DNA of 64,000 bases from Elephas maximus indicus (GCF_024166365.1 NC_064831.1:48113768-48177767); one strand, 5' to 3'. Shown: positions 52,701 to 57,306, numbered from the stretch's first letter. The notes: generated from the letters alone by a model not told the origin. Numbers and translations are program-made.

Positions 52701-54472
52701 AACTGAGTCTGGACAAACTAAAACTGAAATATTTTCCATTCAATCAGATGAAAATACTATTACTTGCAATGCAACTTATCCACTTACCATGGATGCAAGA
52801 TGGAGCTTGTTTTAAAATATCACGTTACTTGGCATTGGATATTGGCTCACCTTTATTAAAGGCAATCAGTCTGAACTATTTCCCGTTACTTATCAGAACA
52901 TTTACATGTTCATGAAGCGCGGACTGCGTTCTCCAGGAGTCAGAATGCAGCTAGCAGAGAACCAAGTTCCACACAGCACAGAATGGAGGAGAGTCAGTTA
53001 CCAAATCTGGCCACGTAAATGGTCTCTAGGAGCTACTGACACCAGCCAAGTTCACCTGTGGATTGCCAGCTCTAGGTCTACTTTCATCTGTGTTTATGTG
53101 GACGCAGTATTAACTGCAGTTTTCTGGTCGGGAGCTCCCCTACATTCCACACTGAGTGGGGCTTTTCAAAGCCTTTCATATTTTGTGAATCTCCAGAAAG
53201 GAGTTACTTCACCAGGTGACACCTTTCTCACAAGACACCTGCACATGTCGTGGAAACACCTGAGGGAGACGGTAGGAGGGAAATGCCATGGTCAGCAATA
53301 CTGAGGAACGCTGCTAACACTTCCCTTCCCCAGCCCAAGCCCAATAAGGATCTGTTTTCTCAAGTAGAAGGCGGGTTATATAGTGTCCACAGTCTGACTG
53401 TCCTGACTGAACAAGGAAGCCGCAGACATTAATAGATCGACTGTGGGTTAGCTGGTTGGAGATCCCTACACTGTTTCAGTTTCTATAAACTCAGTGTTCT
53501 CCAAGAAACTGGACTTTATTAGAACAACAACAAAGACACTAGGAGAAATTCCTTATGTGAAAAAACGAAGGTTTTAGTGAAAGAAAGTTGCTGTCTCCTG
53601 CTAGCTCCTTTTTATTAATTCTAGAAAGTGAGAGAAGGAAAACGGAGCAGGAGTGTCCATATGACGCCCTTTGCGTCTGGAGGATTCTCTTTAGTCAACA
53701 GGAGTCAACTCTTGGGAGGTAGAAACTAGTCCCATTTGTTTCTCACAAGAATCATTTGGTATTGGTTTTCTGAAGCAGTACAGTGCCTCTCCCGTTTTTT
53801 TTGTTTTGTTTCGCAAGAGTTGGGGGTGGGGAGGAAGGAAGGCCCTCATGGTCATGGTTTTGTTCTTGAAAACTCAGGGAAAAGGGACTCTTGTCTGAAT
53901 ATCTGACTAATCCCAAAAGCCAAGCAGCTCTCGTCTTCCCTGCCTGCCTTAGCTTTTCCCCCTGGTTGGGTGCACATCATATTTTCAGAAAGACTAAGGA
54001 ACCCAAGATGTAAACTTGTGGGAAAGACTTCATGATTTCTTAGGCCACTTACTGCAAGAACAGCCCTGTCTCGTTCCACCAAGTCTGCAAGCTTATCCAA
54101 CAGTCGTCCTCTTTCCGAAGCATCCATTCTTCTCCACACTGAACCCAGAGAGAACGCCAGGCGGGCCGCCTGCACTGCTTTGTCTATGTCTGCCTGTTGG
54201 AGGGAGAGGCACAGCTGAAGCCAGGCGGCACTCCACAGAGGGACGAACCATCTGCTCTCACAGAAAAGACCAATCAAAGTACGCCGCTGTCTGGAGGGCA
54301 TGTGCTTAGCGAGCTGCTGTTGGAAGCTGATGATTTCAGAGGGAATCTTTTTCTGAGAAAGACATACCTTGTCTGCTTCTTGAACTTCACACACCTGTTC
54401 CCCTGTTGCTGGATTATACACAGGGAACACTCTTCCACTCTCTGAGTTCTGCCACTCGTTGTTAATAAAAAT
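2519..54472 (-). CDS. ALDH1A2: ALDH1A2 (retinaldehyde dehydrogenase 2), coding exons 2-13, 5' end outside window
   Basis: Cytosolic NAD-dependent enzyme that oxidises all-trans-retinaldehyde to retinoic acid, the main source of embryonic retinoic acid. Coding segments on the minus strand, in order: 54472-54368, 54193-54053, 51876-51747, 41614-41553, 39340-39212, 39085-38972, 14731-14629, 12872-12688, 11162-10998, 10316-10159, 9853-9779, 2591-2519. Lengths are 105, 141, 130, 62, 129, 114, 103, 185, 165, 158, 75 and 73, total 1440 nt. All internal junctions have AG acceptors and GT donors with compatible phases. Visible signatures in 518-residue numbering: Asn187 in PWNFPLL, GSTEVGKL at 264-271, Glu286 in VTLELGGKS, Cys320 in [12 protein letters not shown], Glu417 in KEEIFGPV. 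Wording such as [18 protein letters not shown] and [14 protein letters not shown] fits ALDH1A2 rather than ALDH1A1 or ALDH1A3. The 479 visible codons plus 39 from exon 1 equal the family length. The paralogue choice rests on remembered sequences, not a search. Confidence 0.97.
3780..4060 (+). mobile_element. L2 3' end
   Basis: Ends in ggcacatagaaagcacttgt and gagtgaatgagtgaatgaa, the L2 terminus with its short tandem TGAA tail; the upstream C/T-rich part is diverged. Confidence 0.65.
5085..5160 (+). mobile_element. MER5-like fragment
   Basis: gcagctctagaagctcagc and ggtatcgcctgaggagctt resemble the first half of MER5-type elements. Confidence 0.45.
5271..5685 (+). mobile_element. MER5A-like hAT relic split by an AfroSINE
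   Basis: The left half agcagttcttagagtaaggtcc resembles the CAGTGGTTCTCAAAGTGTGGTCC end. After the AfroSINE the right half gives gaatctcctagagtggg and gtttaacaagcc, then the closing inverted end tgagaactcctg. Confidence 0.8.
5343..5537 (-). mobile_element. AfroSINE, antisense, nested in a MER5A
   Basis: Reads accaaacccactgcc..gttgttccgactcacagcaac to gctacgccaccagggctcc, the reverse of the afrotherian tRNA-derived SINE, in the longer form with the extra ctgta..tctttatgg block. Flanked by a short direct repeat aggccc (5337-5342, 5538-5543), with MER5A sequence on both sides. Confidence 0.92.
7020..7260 (+). mobile_element. MIR
   Basis: ccctgtgaggtaggtactat, atagatgaggacactgaggc and aaggacacacaggtggtga follow the MIR core and 3' half closely. 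Confidence 0.9.
7502..7700 (+). mobile_element. AfroSINE, sense, long form
   Basis: Starts aagcccttgtggtgcaaac with a tRNA-like B box ggtggttcaaacccc, contains the cctccataaagattacagcc block and ends in tcggaatcgactccacc. More diverged than most copies. Confidence 0.88.
7912..8068 (+). mobile_element. AfroSINE, sense
   Basis: Runs from gaagccccagtggcacagtgg to ggcagtgggtt. A perfect 10-bp target-site duplication gtatgttatt flanks it at 7902-7911 and 8069-8078. Confidence 0.95.
9078..9230 (-). mobile_element. AfroSINE, antisense
   Basis: Reads ttccgactcatagcgaccc to ccaccaccagggcccc. A perfect 11-bp target-site duplication caattttgcta lies at 9067-9077 and 9231-9241. Confidence 0.95.
9360..9680 (+). 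mobile_element. L2 3' region
   Basis: ctgtgacgtcttctctgacc, ggtgaaggattgtgtcttat and gtgctgtgtgctcaacataa follow the L2 3' end order. Confidence 0.65.
9779..9853 (-). CDS. ALDH1A2: ALDH1A2 exon 12 (residues 470-495)
   Basis: A 75-bp exon that completes Trp470 and encodes [24 protein letters not shown] plus AT of Met495. The [10 protein letters not shown] motif is the conserved C-terminal ALDH signature by the substrate tunnel. Acceptor ttctttcag before GATCAATTG; donor GAAAT/gtaagtg. The split Met codon is completed by the first base of exon 13. Confidence 0.97.
9854..10158 (-). other. ALDH1A2: Intron 11 of ALDH1A2
   Basis: 305 bp with GT-AG ends; no repeat recognised. Confidence 0.93.
10159..10316 (-). 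CDS. ALDH1A2: ALDH1A2 exon 11 (residues 418-469 and two bases of Trp470)
   Basis: Encodes [20 protein letters not shown] to SSAMQAGTV and TG of Trp470. Phe419 is the conserved IFGPV phenylalanine packing on the cofactor. Acceptor ttttcttacag; donor TGTG/gtaagac. The Trp codon is completed by the first G of exon 12. Confidence 0.97.
10317..10997 (-). other. ALDH1A2: Intron 10 of ALDH1A2
   Basis: 681 bp with GT-AG ends; no clear repeat or extra exon seen. Confidence 0.93.
10998..11162 (-). CDS. ALDH1A2: ALDH1A2 exon 10 (residues 363-417)
   Basis: Encodes [20 protein letters not shown] to [12 protein letters not shown], 55 residues. Glu417 at the exon end corresponds to the glutamate that binds the nicotinamide ribose in other ALDHs (KEEIFGPV motif), and this motif is split by intron 10. 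Acceptor ttcttctgtag; donor GAG/gtatcag; phase 0 at both ends. Confidence 0.97.
11163..12687 (-). other. ALDH1A2: Intron 9 of ALDH1A2
   Basis: 1.5 kb. Contains one sense AfroSINE near the exon 10 side (11347-11555). The rest (11560-12687) shows nothing I can name. Confidence 0.92.
11347..11555 (+). mobile_element. AfroSINE, sense, long form
   Basis: From ggagctctggtggcacagcg to gcagtaagtttggttt, with the internal cagtaaagatgacagcctcgg block and the conserved cctatagggttgctatgag. Confidence 0.92.
12688..12872 (-). CDS. ALDH1A2: ALDH1A2 exon 9 (residues 301-362), catalytic cysteine
   Basis: Encodes [19 protein letters not shown] to DPTTEQGPQ. Cys320, the second cysteine of GQCC, is the catalytic nucleophile. 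Acceptor ctccttgcag before TGGACTAT completes Leu301; donor CAG/gtagagg. At 185 bp it is the longest coding exon. IFVEEP and KRRTVGS are the variable spots against the human protein as remembered. Confidence 0.97.
12978..13016 (-). mobile_element. AfroSINE tail fragment
   Basis: Only the 3' part is left: aaaaaccaaacgccacttg followed by tccagtcgactctgat. Confidence 0.55.
13060..13190 (-). mobile_element. MIR-like fragment
   Basis: gctatgtggacttgggtaac and the cttcatttcttcgagtctct run resemble reversed MIR. Confidence 0.5.
14629..14731 (-). CDS. ALDH1A2: ALDH1A2 exon 8 (residues 267-300 and first base of 301)
   Basis: Encodes [34 protein letters not shown] plus the T of Leu301. Glu286 in LELGGKS is the general base of the ALDH reaction. 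Acceptor ttctttcag; donor GATT/gtaagtc. Skipping of this exon is a known annotated isoform in human; nothing in the sequence here shows whether it happens in this species. Skipping would shift the frame, since 103 is not a multiple of 3, unless other exons change too. Confidence 0.96.
15985..16115 (-). mobile_element. MIR
   Basis: ctgtcacttaccaactgtct, gtacaatggggttaaaaata and ctatctacctcagaagtt match reversed MIR. Confidence 0.75.
16431..16633 (-). mobile_element. AfroSINE-related copy, antisense, diverged
   Basis: Begins tgttgttagctgtcatcc and aattccaactcatggtgat and ends tgtgccaaccagggaactc. Matches the older ttgttgttaggtgcc subfamily. Confidence 0.8.
17300..17500 (+). mobile_element. MIR
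   Basis: attagctcatttagccttct, gatgaagtaggtgctatctt and taccaggtcagccagctaac follow MIR order. Confidence 0.75.
19355..19440 (-). mobile_element. MIR fragment
   Basis: ttcaggcctcagtttcttta and tctatccaatgaagg resemble reversed MIR. Confidence 0.6.
20460..21060 (+). mobile_element. L2 3' region, interrupted by an AfroSINE
   Basis: ctgtcccctctgcctggaat, ttttccagacctctctctct and gtgagggcagactctatcc are typical L2. AfroSINE inserted at 20556-20705. Confidence 0.75.
20556..20705 (-). mobile_element. AfroSINE, antisense, nested in an L2
   Basis: Reads ccttacctgtcaaatcgatt to ccactgtgccaccagggctc. Flanked by cacaaaacc at 20547-20555 and 20706-20714, with L2-like sequence on both sides. Confidence 0.93.
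21228..21412 (+). mobile_element. MER5A-like hAT relic
   Basis: tagaattcctggggtgttt, aggccccacctccagagcc and the end acagggttaagaaccatgag follow the MER5A order. Confidence 0.65.
21480..21960 (+). mobile_element. MIR split by an AfroSINE
   Basis: Left part ttaggtacctactctgtgct; right part ttttatttaatcttcacaac, acccattttacagctgggaa and gcggcagccaggactgaac. An AfroSINE lies between at 21524-21742. Confidence 0.85.
21524..21742 (+). mobile_element. AfroSINE, sense, long form, nested in a MIR
   Basis: From gaggagccctgatggcac to gcagtgggtttgggtttttt. The flank tctgtgct is repeated at 21516-21523 and 21743-21750, and the MIR continues on both sides. Confidence 0.95.
22040..22462 (+). repeat. Minisatellite with ~31-bp units and ~140-bp higher-order structure
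   Basis: A dozen or so imperfect copies of a unit like gatattctagaacaatct followed by atccacaactgaca. Some units are shortened. A different insert, acagttacacatgct, recurs at 22130-22144 and 22270-22284, exactly 140 bases apart, so groups of four or five units seem to have been copied together. Confidence 0.93.
24115..25510 (+). mobile_element. L1 3' part: end of ORF2 and 3'UTR
   Basis: Carries the L1 ORF2 tail in broken frames (for example a frame at 24466-24693 with [24 protein letters not shown] wording), then gaatggataaagaaactgtggcac and aatatgattcagtaataaaa. The 3'UTR ends in attatacctcaacaaagct near 25500. Many stops; an old mammalian L1 with no coding ability. Confidence 0.9.
25712..25738 (+). 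repeat. (AG)n microsatellite
   Basis: Uninterrupted AG run of about 13 units. Confidence 0.95.
27561..27752 (+). mobile_element. MER5A-like hAT relic
   Basis: Begins agtgattcttgaacgttaat, contains ggtggggcccagagatcagc and ttttaacaagcacccccag, and ends ccttgaacaactactg, inverted relative to the start. Confidence 0.8.
28150..28325 (+). mobile_element. MIR-like fragment
   Basis: tctgcgatgtgccaagcaat, ccttttaacagataaagaaa and gatccaaggtcattagaatc follow MIR order, diverged. Confidence 0.6.
28395..28615 (+). mobile_element. MIR
   Basis: gccctgagctaagcacttcg, gcaggaggtgggtacaatca and aggtggaaaatctgaggcc match MIR. Confidence 0.8.
30380..30585 (-). mobile_element. MIR
   Basis: caacttactagtgtgcgacc, cccagtcttgctttcttcct and ggtgcctggcccacagct match reversed MIR. 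Confidence 0.75.
30610..31006 (-). mobile_element. L1 3' end, antisense, left part
   Basis: ctccccactccctggcaacc, ttggttgctttcactcagca and atgtatcagtacttcatttc are the reversed 3' end of old L1s. It is broken at 31006 by an AfroSINE. Confidence 0.88.
31007..31157 (-). mobile_element. AfroSINE, antisense, 5'-truncated, inside an L1
   Basis: From caaaccaaaacaaaacctg to ggttagcagccgaatccc; the first 20 or so bases of the SINE are missing. The L1 3'-end sequence resumes directly afterwards. Confidence 0.92.
31158..31600 (-). mobile_element. L1 antisense, right part
   Basis: Continues with gcattgtatggatgtatgat and catcagttgacggacatttg, then switches near 31310 to reversed ORF2 sequence: ttgcatccccggaataaatc and tttgttgaggatttttgcat. 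The switch points to a deletion within the element or to a second L1. Confidence 0.88.
33152..33299 (-). mobile_element. AfroSINE, antisense, inside an L1-like element
   Basis: Reads aaaaaccaaacctgttgctg to ccacgttatcagggtttcc, with L1-like sequence before and after. Confidence 0.92.
34776..34943 (+). mobile_element. AfroSINE, sense, with clear target-site duplication
   Basis: From ggaaaccctggttgccatag to aactggtttgttttttg. A perfect 12-bp duplication atatcaataatt lies at 34764-34775 and 34944-34955, inside L1-like sequence. Confidence 0.96.
36426..36462 (+). repeat. TG/TA-rich microsatellite
   Basis: tgtgtgtgtatatgtatata followed by tatgtgtatgtata; imperfect alternation. Confidence 0.85.
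36465..36488 (-). mobile_element. AfroSINE tail scrap
   Basis: A short match aaacccagtgccgtcgaatg to the reverse of the SINE 3' end inside an AT-rich stretch. Confidence 0.4.
37443..37922 (-). mobile_element. hAT-Charlie-type non-autonomous element split by an AfroSINE
   Basis: Left end caatatggtagccactggtg with acatgtggcta and ttgaaatatggctagt; right end gtggctaacagcac and ctggcagtgctgttctag. These are the ends of the common mammalian hAT relic with CAGTGCTGTCCAATA termini. An AfroSINE sits inside it at 37551-37715. The exact family name needs a library search. Confidence 0.75.
37551..37715 (+). mobile_element. AfroSINE, sense, nested in a hAT relic
   Basis: From tggagccctggtagcacag to tttggtttgttttga. 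An 11-bp duplication ttcaaagactt flanks it at 37540-37550 and 37716-37726. Confidence 0.96.
38064..38579 (+). mobile_element. hAT-type element split by an AfroSINE
   Basis: Left part gggccagatgtggcctgctg and the right part ttattggaacacagctatg, tggccctttacaggagaag and tttgctgaccctgctctg match the dispersed hAT relic whose ends read CAGGGGTCGGCAAAC. An AfroSINE with an 11-bp duplication interrupts it at 38138-38303. Confidence 0.8.
38138..38303 (+). mobile_element. AfroSINE, sense, nested in another hAT relic
   Basis: Close to the family consensus, from ggaaaccctggtggcgtagt to actgggtttggtttggttt. An 11-bp duplication atgagctaaga flanks it at 38127-38137 and 38304-38314. Confidence 0.96.
38972..39085 (-). 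CDS. ALDH1A2: ALDH1A2 exon 7 (residues 229-266)
   Basis: Encodes [19 protein letters not shown] to [11 protein letters not shown], 38 residues in the Rossmann-type NAD-binding domain. The FTGSTEVG loop over the cofactor pyrophosphate is cut at Glu266 by the 24-kb intron 7. Acceptor tttgttag before GCTGGC; donor GAG/gtaggca; phase 0 at both ends. The 126-bp intron between this exon and exon 6 is the shortest of the gene. Confidence 0.97.
39086..39211 (-). other. ALDH1A2: Intron 6 of ALDH1A2 (126 bp)
   Basis: Very short intron with GT-AG ends between exons 6 and 7; no repeat. Confidence 0.95.
39212..39340 (-). CDS. ALDH1A2: ALDH1A2 exon 6 (residues 186-228)
   Basis: Encodes [20 protein letters not shown] through [19 protein letters not shown]. 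It carries Asn187, which stabilises the oxyanion of the thiohemiacetal in ALDHs, and the KPAEQTP lysine and glutamate region that contacts the adenosine ribose of NAD. Acceptor cctttcag; donor GAG/gtaagag; phase 0 at both ends. Confidence 0.97.
39341..41552 (-). other. ALDH1A2: Intron 5 of ALDH1A2
   Basis: 2.2 kb. Holds one sense AfroSINE (39833-40037). The long plus-strand open frame at 40363-40839 has no recognisable domain and is treated as chance. No other element recognised. Confidence 0.92.
39833..40037 (+). mobile_element. AfroSINE, sense, long form
   Basis: From ggatccctggtggtgcagtgg to ggtgatgggtttggtttt, with the internal ttcaaagattacagccttgg block. Confidence 0.93.
41553..41614 (-). 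CDS. ALDH1A2: ALDH1A2 exon 5 (residues 165-185)
   Basis: A short 62-bp exon giving the rest of Asp165 then [20 protein letters not shown]. Acceptor cgtttctttcag before ACGGAGAC; donor CCG/gtgagtg. The segment leads into the conserved PWNFP motif, which is split between this exon (Pro185) and the next (Trp186). The flanking exons are 2.2 and 10.1 kb away. Confidence 0.96.
42230..42830 (-). mobile_element. L1 3' region, antisense, left part
   Basis: atctgtggaattctggggtc, actgccaaatcacttttcag and agccagtctggcagatagaa are reversed L1 3' end. It is interrupted at about 42830 by a composite segment. Confidence 0.75.
42838..42955 (-). mobile_element. L1M-type fragment inside the composite segment
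   Basis: tttattatgaaaatgccaaa, gagaaccccatatgcccacc and attcaacagttatcaagatc match a reversed stretch common in old L1 3'UTRs. Confidence 0.6.
43146..43167 (+). repeat. Shared 22-bp block, copy 1 of a dispersed sequence
   Basis: Identical over 22 bases to 46154-46175 (starts ccagccatctctgcaca), with partial similarity in the 40 bases before it (ccacaaaggatgtgacaagc against ccacaaagggtgtgaggagc). Part of an interspersed family I cannot name. Confidence 0.8.
43220..43276 (+). mobile_element. AfroSINE-type 3' tail without a tRNA head
   Basis: Only actgcctatagggtcgcttt.. to ..cactggatttggttt is present. The sequence before it is not AfroSINE, so this is either a truncated SINE or the 3' end of the LINE that shares this tail. 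Confidence 0.75.
43277..43395 (-). mobile_element. L1 3' region, antisense, right part
   Basis: Resumes after the composite segment with aagagttctatgtatatcaa and gcagaattttctcccaattt, the expected continuation of the L1 part that stops at about 42830. Confidence 0.7.
44760..44905 (+). mobile_element. MER5-like hAT relic
   Basis: gtggtgcttttcaaatgtac at the left and cacactttgagcagccagg at the right follow the MER5 ends, with a diverged middle. Confidence 0.6.
44975..45028 (+). repeat. Perfect 27-bp tandem duplication
   Basis: The unit from tttagtttttgtatctctac to ctaatttg occurs twice without a mismatch at 44975-45001 and 45002-45028. Confidence 0.97.
45162..45331 (+). mobile_element. AfroSINE, sense
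   Basis: From gggaaccctggcaggtgtaat to gcttggtttttttttt, close to consensus. Confidence 0.94.
45378..45525 (+). mobile_element. Two Tigger-like DNA transposon scraps
   Basis: catgtgttgcttaacgtcca and atagggctttatgcgatttg resemble one pogo/Tigger end; caggcagtccccgggttact and aaggacaagactgcctg resemble another. Short and diverged. Confidence 0.45.
45710..45800 (+). mobile_element. MIR fragment
   Basis: atcatcattttacacatgg and gaggtacagagaggttaag match the MIR 3' half. Confidence 0.75.
46154..46175 (+). repeat. Shared 22-bp block, copy 2 of a dispersed sequence
   Basis: Second copy of the block at 43146-43167, same strand, 3.0 kb away in intron 4. Confidence 0.8.
46890..46990 (-). mobile_element. 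MIR-like fragment
   Basis: tgtgatcttgaagaagtcag and tttgtccataaaatgaggag resemble reversed MIR. Confidence 0.6.
48150..48640 (+). mobile_element. L2 3' end, interrupted by an AfroSINE
   Basis: ctttaggaagccttcctaga, ttaagagcggggactctttc, tatatccccagtgcctgaaa, then after the AfroSINE tctgttgaatgaatgagtga. Confidence 0.82.
48441..48602 (-). mobile_element. AfroSINE, antisense, nested in an L2
   Basis: Reads aaaaccaaaacctgttgctg to ccactgcactacaagggc. The L2 3' end continues on the right with tctgttgaatgaatgagtga. Confidence 0.93.
50185..50335 (+). mobile_element. MER5A-like hAT relic
   Basis: accagcagcataggtatcac, gcagaatctcaggccctacc and aagtttgagcagcatggct follow the MER5A order. Confidence 0.75.
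50645..50825 (-). mobile_element. MIR
   Basis: gagcctgggctctaatgtc, taggccttggttcccttctt and ggggctgttgtgacggcac match reversed MIR. Confidence 0.8.
51074..51258 (+). mobile_element. AfroSINE, sense, internally deleted
   Basis: From aggagccctggtgatggg to cagtgggtttggttttggt; the usual cagttctactctgtcc part is missing. Near-matching flanks around aaatata on both sides. Confidence 0.9.
51668..51688 (+). repeat. (TGG)n microsatellite
   Basis: About seven TGG units, about 60 bp from the donor of exon 4 on the intron side. Confidence 0.9.
51747..51876 (-). CDS. ALDH1A2: ALDH1A2 exon 4 (residues 122-165, last codon split)
   Basis: Encodes [15 protein letters not shown] to GMTIPV and the first base of Asp165. 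Acceptor ttttcccgcag before ACCATGGAG; donor GTGG/gtacgtg, leaving one base of the next codon, which pairs with the AC that begins exon 5. Compared with the human protein as remembered, this exon has KTL for KTF and DKV for DKI, both conservative changes. Confidence 0.97.
51877..54052 (-). other. ALDH1A2: Intron 3 of ALDH1A2
   Basis: 2.2 kb with GT-AG ends and no interspersed repeat that I can recognise across its whole length. The open frame at 52906-53304 is unsupported. Confidence 0.92.
54053..54193 (-). CDS. ALDH1A2: ALDH1A2 exon 3 (residues 75-121)
   Basis: Encodes 47 residues, [14 protein letters not shown] to VERDRAVLA, the helical part of the N-terminal domain. Acceptor tccaacag before GCAGACATAG; donor GCA/gtaagtg. 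Phase 0 at both ends. It is separated from exon 2 by only 174 bp, and one open frame runs on past its donor into the intron, which should not be taken for coding sequence. Confidence 0.97.
54194..54367 (-). other. ALDH1A2: Intron 2 of ALDH1A2 (174 bp)
   Basis: Short intron with GT-AG ends; no repeat. Confidence 0.95.
54368..54472 (-). CDS. ALDH1A2: ALDH1A2 exon 2 (residues 40-74)
   Basis: Encodes 35 residues from [13 protein letters not shown] to VQEADK, the N-terminal strand region that begins the NAD-binding domain. The acceptor reads ctccctttag before ATTTTTATTAAC and the donor AAG/gtatgtc. Phase 0 at both ends. The preceding exon, which should end in the IKYTK segment, is not found in the rest of the window, so the gene's start lies to the right of 64000. 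Confidence 0.97.
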
Positions 54473-54574
54473 CTAAGGGAGAGAACAACACAACGGAATC
54501 TGTGAAACAGGGTTTAAGTAGACAGTCAGTGACCAAGCGTTACTGAAGAATCATGTAATAATAAATGTTCTATG

Positions 54575-54766
54575 TGCTTGGCTGGTGCAAATGGCTACGA
54601 GCTCAACTGCTAGCCGGAAGTTTGGTGACTCGAACCTAGCCAGAGACACCCCAGGACGCAGGCCAGGCCATCCATTTCTAAAGGTCACGGCCTTGAAAAT
54701 CTTATGGAGCAGTTCTACTCTACACACACGTGGTCGCCATGAGTTGCAATCGACTCAACGGCAATT
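54575..54766 (+). mobile_element. AfroSINE-related copy, sense, diverged
   Basis: From tgcttggctggtgcaaatgg with B box ggtgactcgaacc to catgagttgcaatcgactc, lying about 100 bp from exon 2 on the intron 1 side. Confidence 0.82.
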
Positions 54767-56014
54767 AAGAAGAATATGCTTATTGGTATACAACAGAAGT
54801 ATAGAATTAGCAGAGCTACAAGAGACCTGAAACAATATCCAGTCGAGCCTCACTCCCAATTCAGGAATCTTCTCTATGATATTTTCAGTTCAAAGTCATC
54901 CAGGAGTTTTATTCTTACCATTAGTGAGCTTGTGAGCCAGCGAGAGAGACAAACAGGATGGAAGGACAGAGAGTCGCATATATAACAAACCACACAGTGA
55001 GGCTGATGACATGTTGAGAATCCAAACTCTGGCCAACATCCATAAGGGCTAAACCACGGGCCAAGCTGACAGTCATCAGTCTTAGATTCTAGTTTCTCCG
55101 TCAAGGTAAGAGAGACTTCTCAGGGGAACATGAATGGAACTGAAGTAAGCACTCAATTTATAGCCAGATCCTGATCTGAGCAATTACTCTCCCCGGATTA
55201 ATTAGTGAGTTAAGCAAGCTGCACGTGTAAATCAAGTTAGTCTCCACCCTTCTCTTTGCTGAGTAGGCTGCACAACTCAACAAGAAAAAAAAGGCTATAA
55301 CTTTATAACTGATTTCTCTATGATTCCTTCAGAGACTTGGTTCCCTTATATGCGGAATGGAAATTATGTTAAAATACTGACAAAGAGATGAATGGTTAAA
55401 GAAATTATACAATTTCTCCTAAGACTTGTTATAAGTGAGTTAAAGGAGAAAGGAAAAGACAGGCAAGACATTTGAATTTTTATTGATATTAAAAGAGAAA
55501 CCCAAACTAATATTTTTGGACTATGAAAGCTCAAAGAATACACATAGATGTTTTACTCTAAAAAAACTTATGATATCACAATGAAAATGTCTGAATTTAT
55601 GAACCAGTCAGCCAATTCAGGAAAAAGACAATGATAGATTCTTCCCTGCCATCTTAATAATCACTGACAAGGCTAAACATGTACAGAGCTACAGCTCAAA
55701 CACTAAGTTCCAGAAAATGTTCCAAAGCTTTCCTTTGATACTTTTCCTTGATTTGATAAAACAGTGAGTCTGTGTGGAAGAAGGCACTGATTAAACTAAA
55801 GACCTTAAATTTGTACAGCACTGAATACAAATGTATTAACTACAAACACAATATTATAACTGAAGAGCATTTTATAGTTTGTAATGTACGGTTTACAAGC
55901 TCCCTTAACACGATGTATTCATTTATTCAGAAAATACTTAGATACTTGTAGACACATGAAAGGCAAAGATGACTAAGAGAACTGCAGCCCTCTGGGTCTT
56001 ACAGTCTCTAGTAC

Positions 56015-56175
56015 AGTTCATTAAATATTCACAACAACCCTGTAAGGCAGGATTTTGTTACCTCTGTTAAAGACCAGAAAATGGAGATGCAGGGAGGCCC
56101 AGCAACCAAACAACTAGATTCTTGTCATGGCTCTGATTCAAAGTCTACTGTTCTTTCTACTGTTGCTATTTCCAC
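56015..56175 (+). mobile_element. MIR
   Basis: attcacaacaaccctgtaag, gaccagaaaatggagatgca and tggctctgattcaaagtc match MIR. Confidence 0.75.
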
Positions 56176-56248
56176 AAGTGCTCAGCCCAAAGAAACTAGT
56201 TAATGTCCAAACCTAGAGCTCTATTTCTTGGACTCCTGGTCTAGTTCT

Positions 56249-56393
56249 GGTGGCACAGTGGTTAAGTGCTACAGCTGCTAACCAAAAGGTCAACAGTTCA
56301 AATCTACCTTAGAAACTCTATGGGGAAGTTCTACTCCGTCCTACAGGGTTGCTATGAGTTGGAATCGACTTGACAGCAAGGGGTTTGGTTTTT
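56249..56393 (+). mobile_element. AfroSINE, sense, with target-site duplication
   Basis: From ggtggcacagtggttaagtg to aaggggtttggttttt. An 11-bp duplication ggtctagttct flanks it at 56238-56248 and 56394-56404. A small internal deletion follows the B box. Confidence 0.95.
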
Positions 56394-57306
56394 GGTCTAG
56401 TTCTCACTACTCAGAGCCCATCATATCTGCATATTCCTTTGAAACATAATATGATCTCCAAGGTAACAAAAGAATAAAATCAAGAGGTTGGCTTCATCAA
56501 GGATTTGATTCTGGCATATTACCAAGTTTAAGGAAGGAGTCTTACCAATAACCCTTTTCTTCATTATTTGACTGAATCAAACTCCTGAAACTGGAATATC
56601 AGGATACACTGGATCCAATTTTTATTTCTTAGTTTCTTGGTTGAGCTAAGTTCTAACTATTTGTAAGGATTGGTATTTTCCTGATTTTTATTGTTTCTTA
56701 GAGGTATTCCAAAGATCAAAGAAGAAAATTACTTCTTTTTTACTAGAATAAAGCTCATTCTCTTTCCATTGTAACTGGGCCCACTCATCATTTTATAAGT
56801 CTAATATACATTACGGGATCTTAGTCATCTTATTTTCGCTATCTCTTGAAACTTTTTGCTATTTCATCATCACTCATCAATTATTCCCAACTATGCTAAA
56901 AATAAAAAAAAAAATTTTTTTATGCTAAAAATGACTAAAATGTTAACAAAAAAATTATGGAATTGCCTAGAAAATTATAAATAAATAAGTCACCACCATT
57001 TCACCATTCTTCAGTTTCCTTATTGTGTTGTCCCAACTGAATTATCATCTTTCAAGAAAGTATAAAAGAAGTCTGGGAGACACAATCAATCTTTGTCATA
57101 TTCTTTTTAATTTTCATTGAACATGGTTAAGAATTCAGAAATTTTTCACTTCTGCCCATAATGGCAAGAGACAGAAATTTAAAGAGTAAGATATTTCACA
57201 ATTATTAGGTGAGTCAGACGATGAAGGCAAAGAGACAGATAGCAGCAGTCTAGTGATGCGAATGAAATTGACCCTATAAGCAAAATGGTGGACTATGAGC
57301 CTCTGT

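Noticed and set aside
53852-54430. Single 192-residue open frame covering parts of exons 2 and 3
   Set aside because: It reads through introns 2 and 3; the real coding parts are 54472-54368 and 54193-54053.
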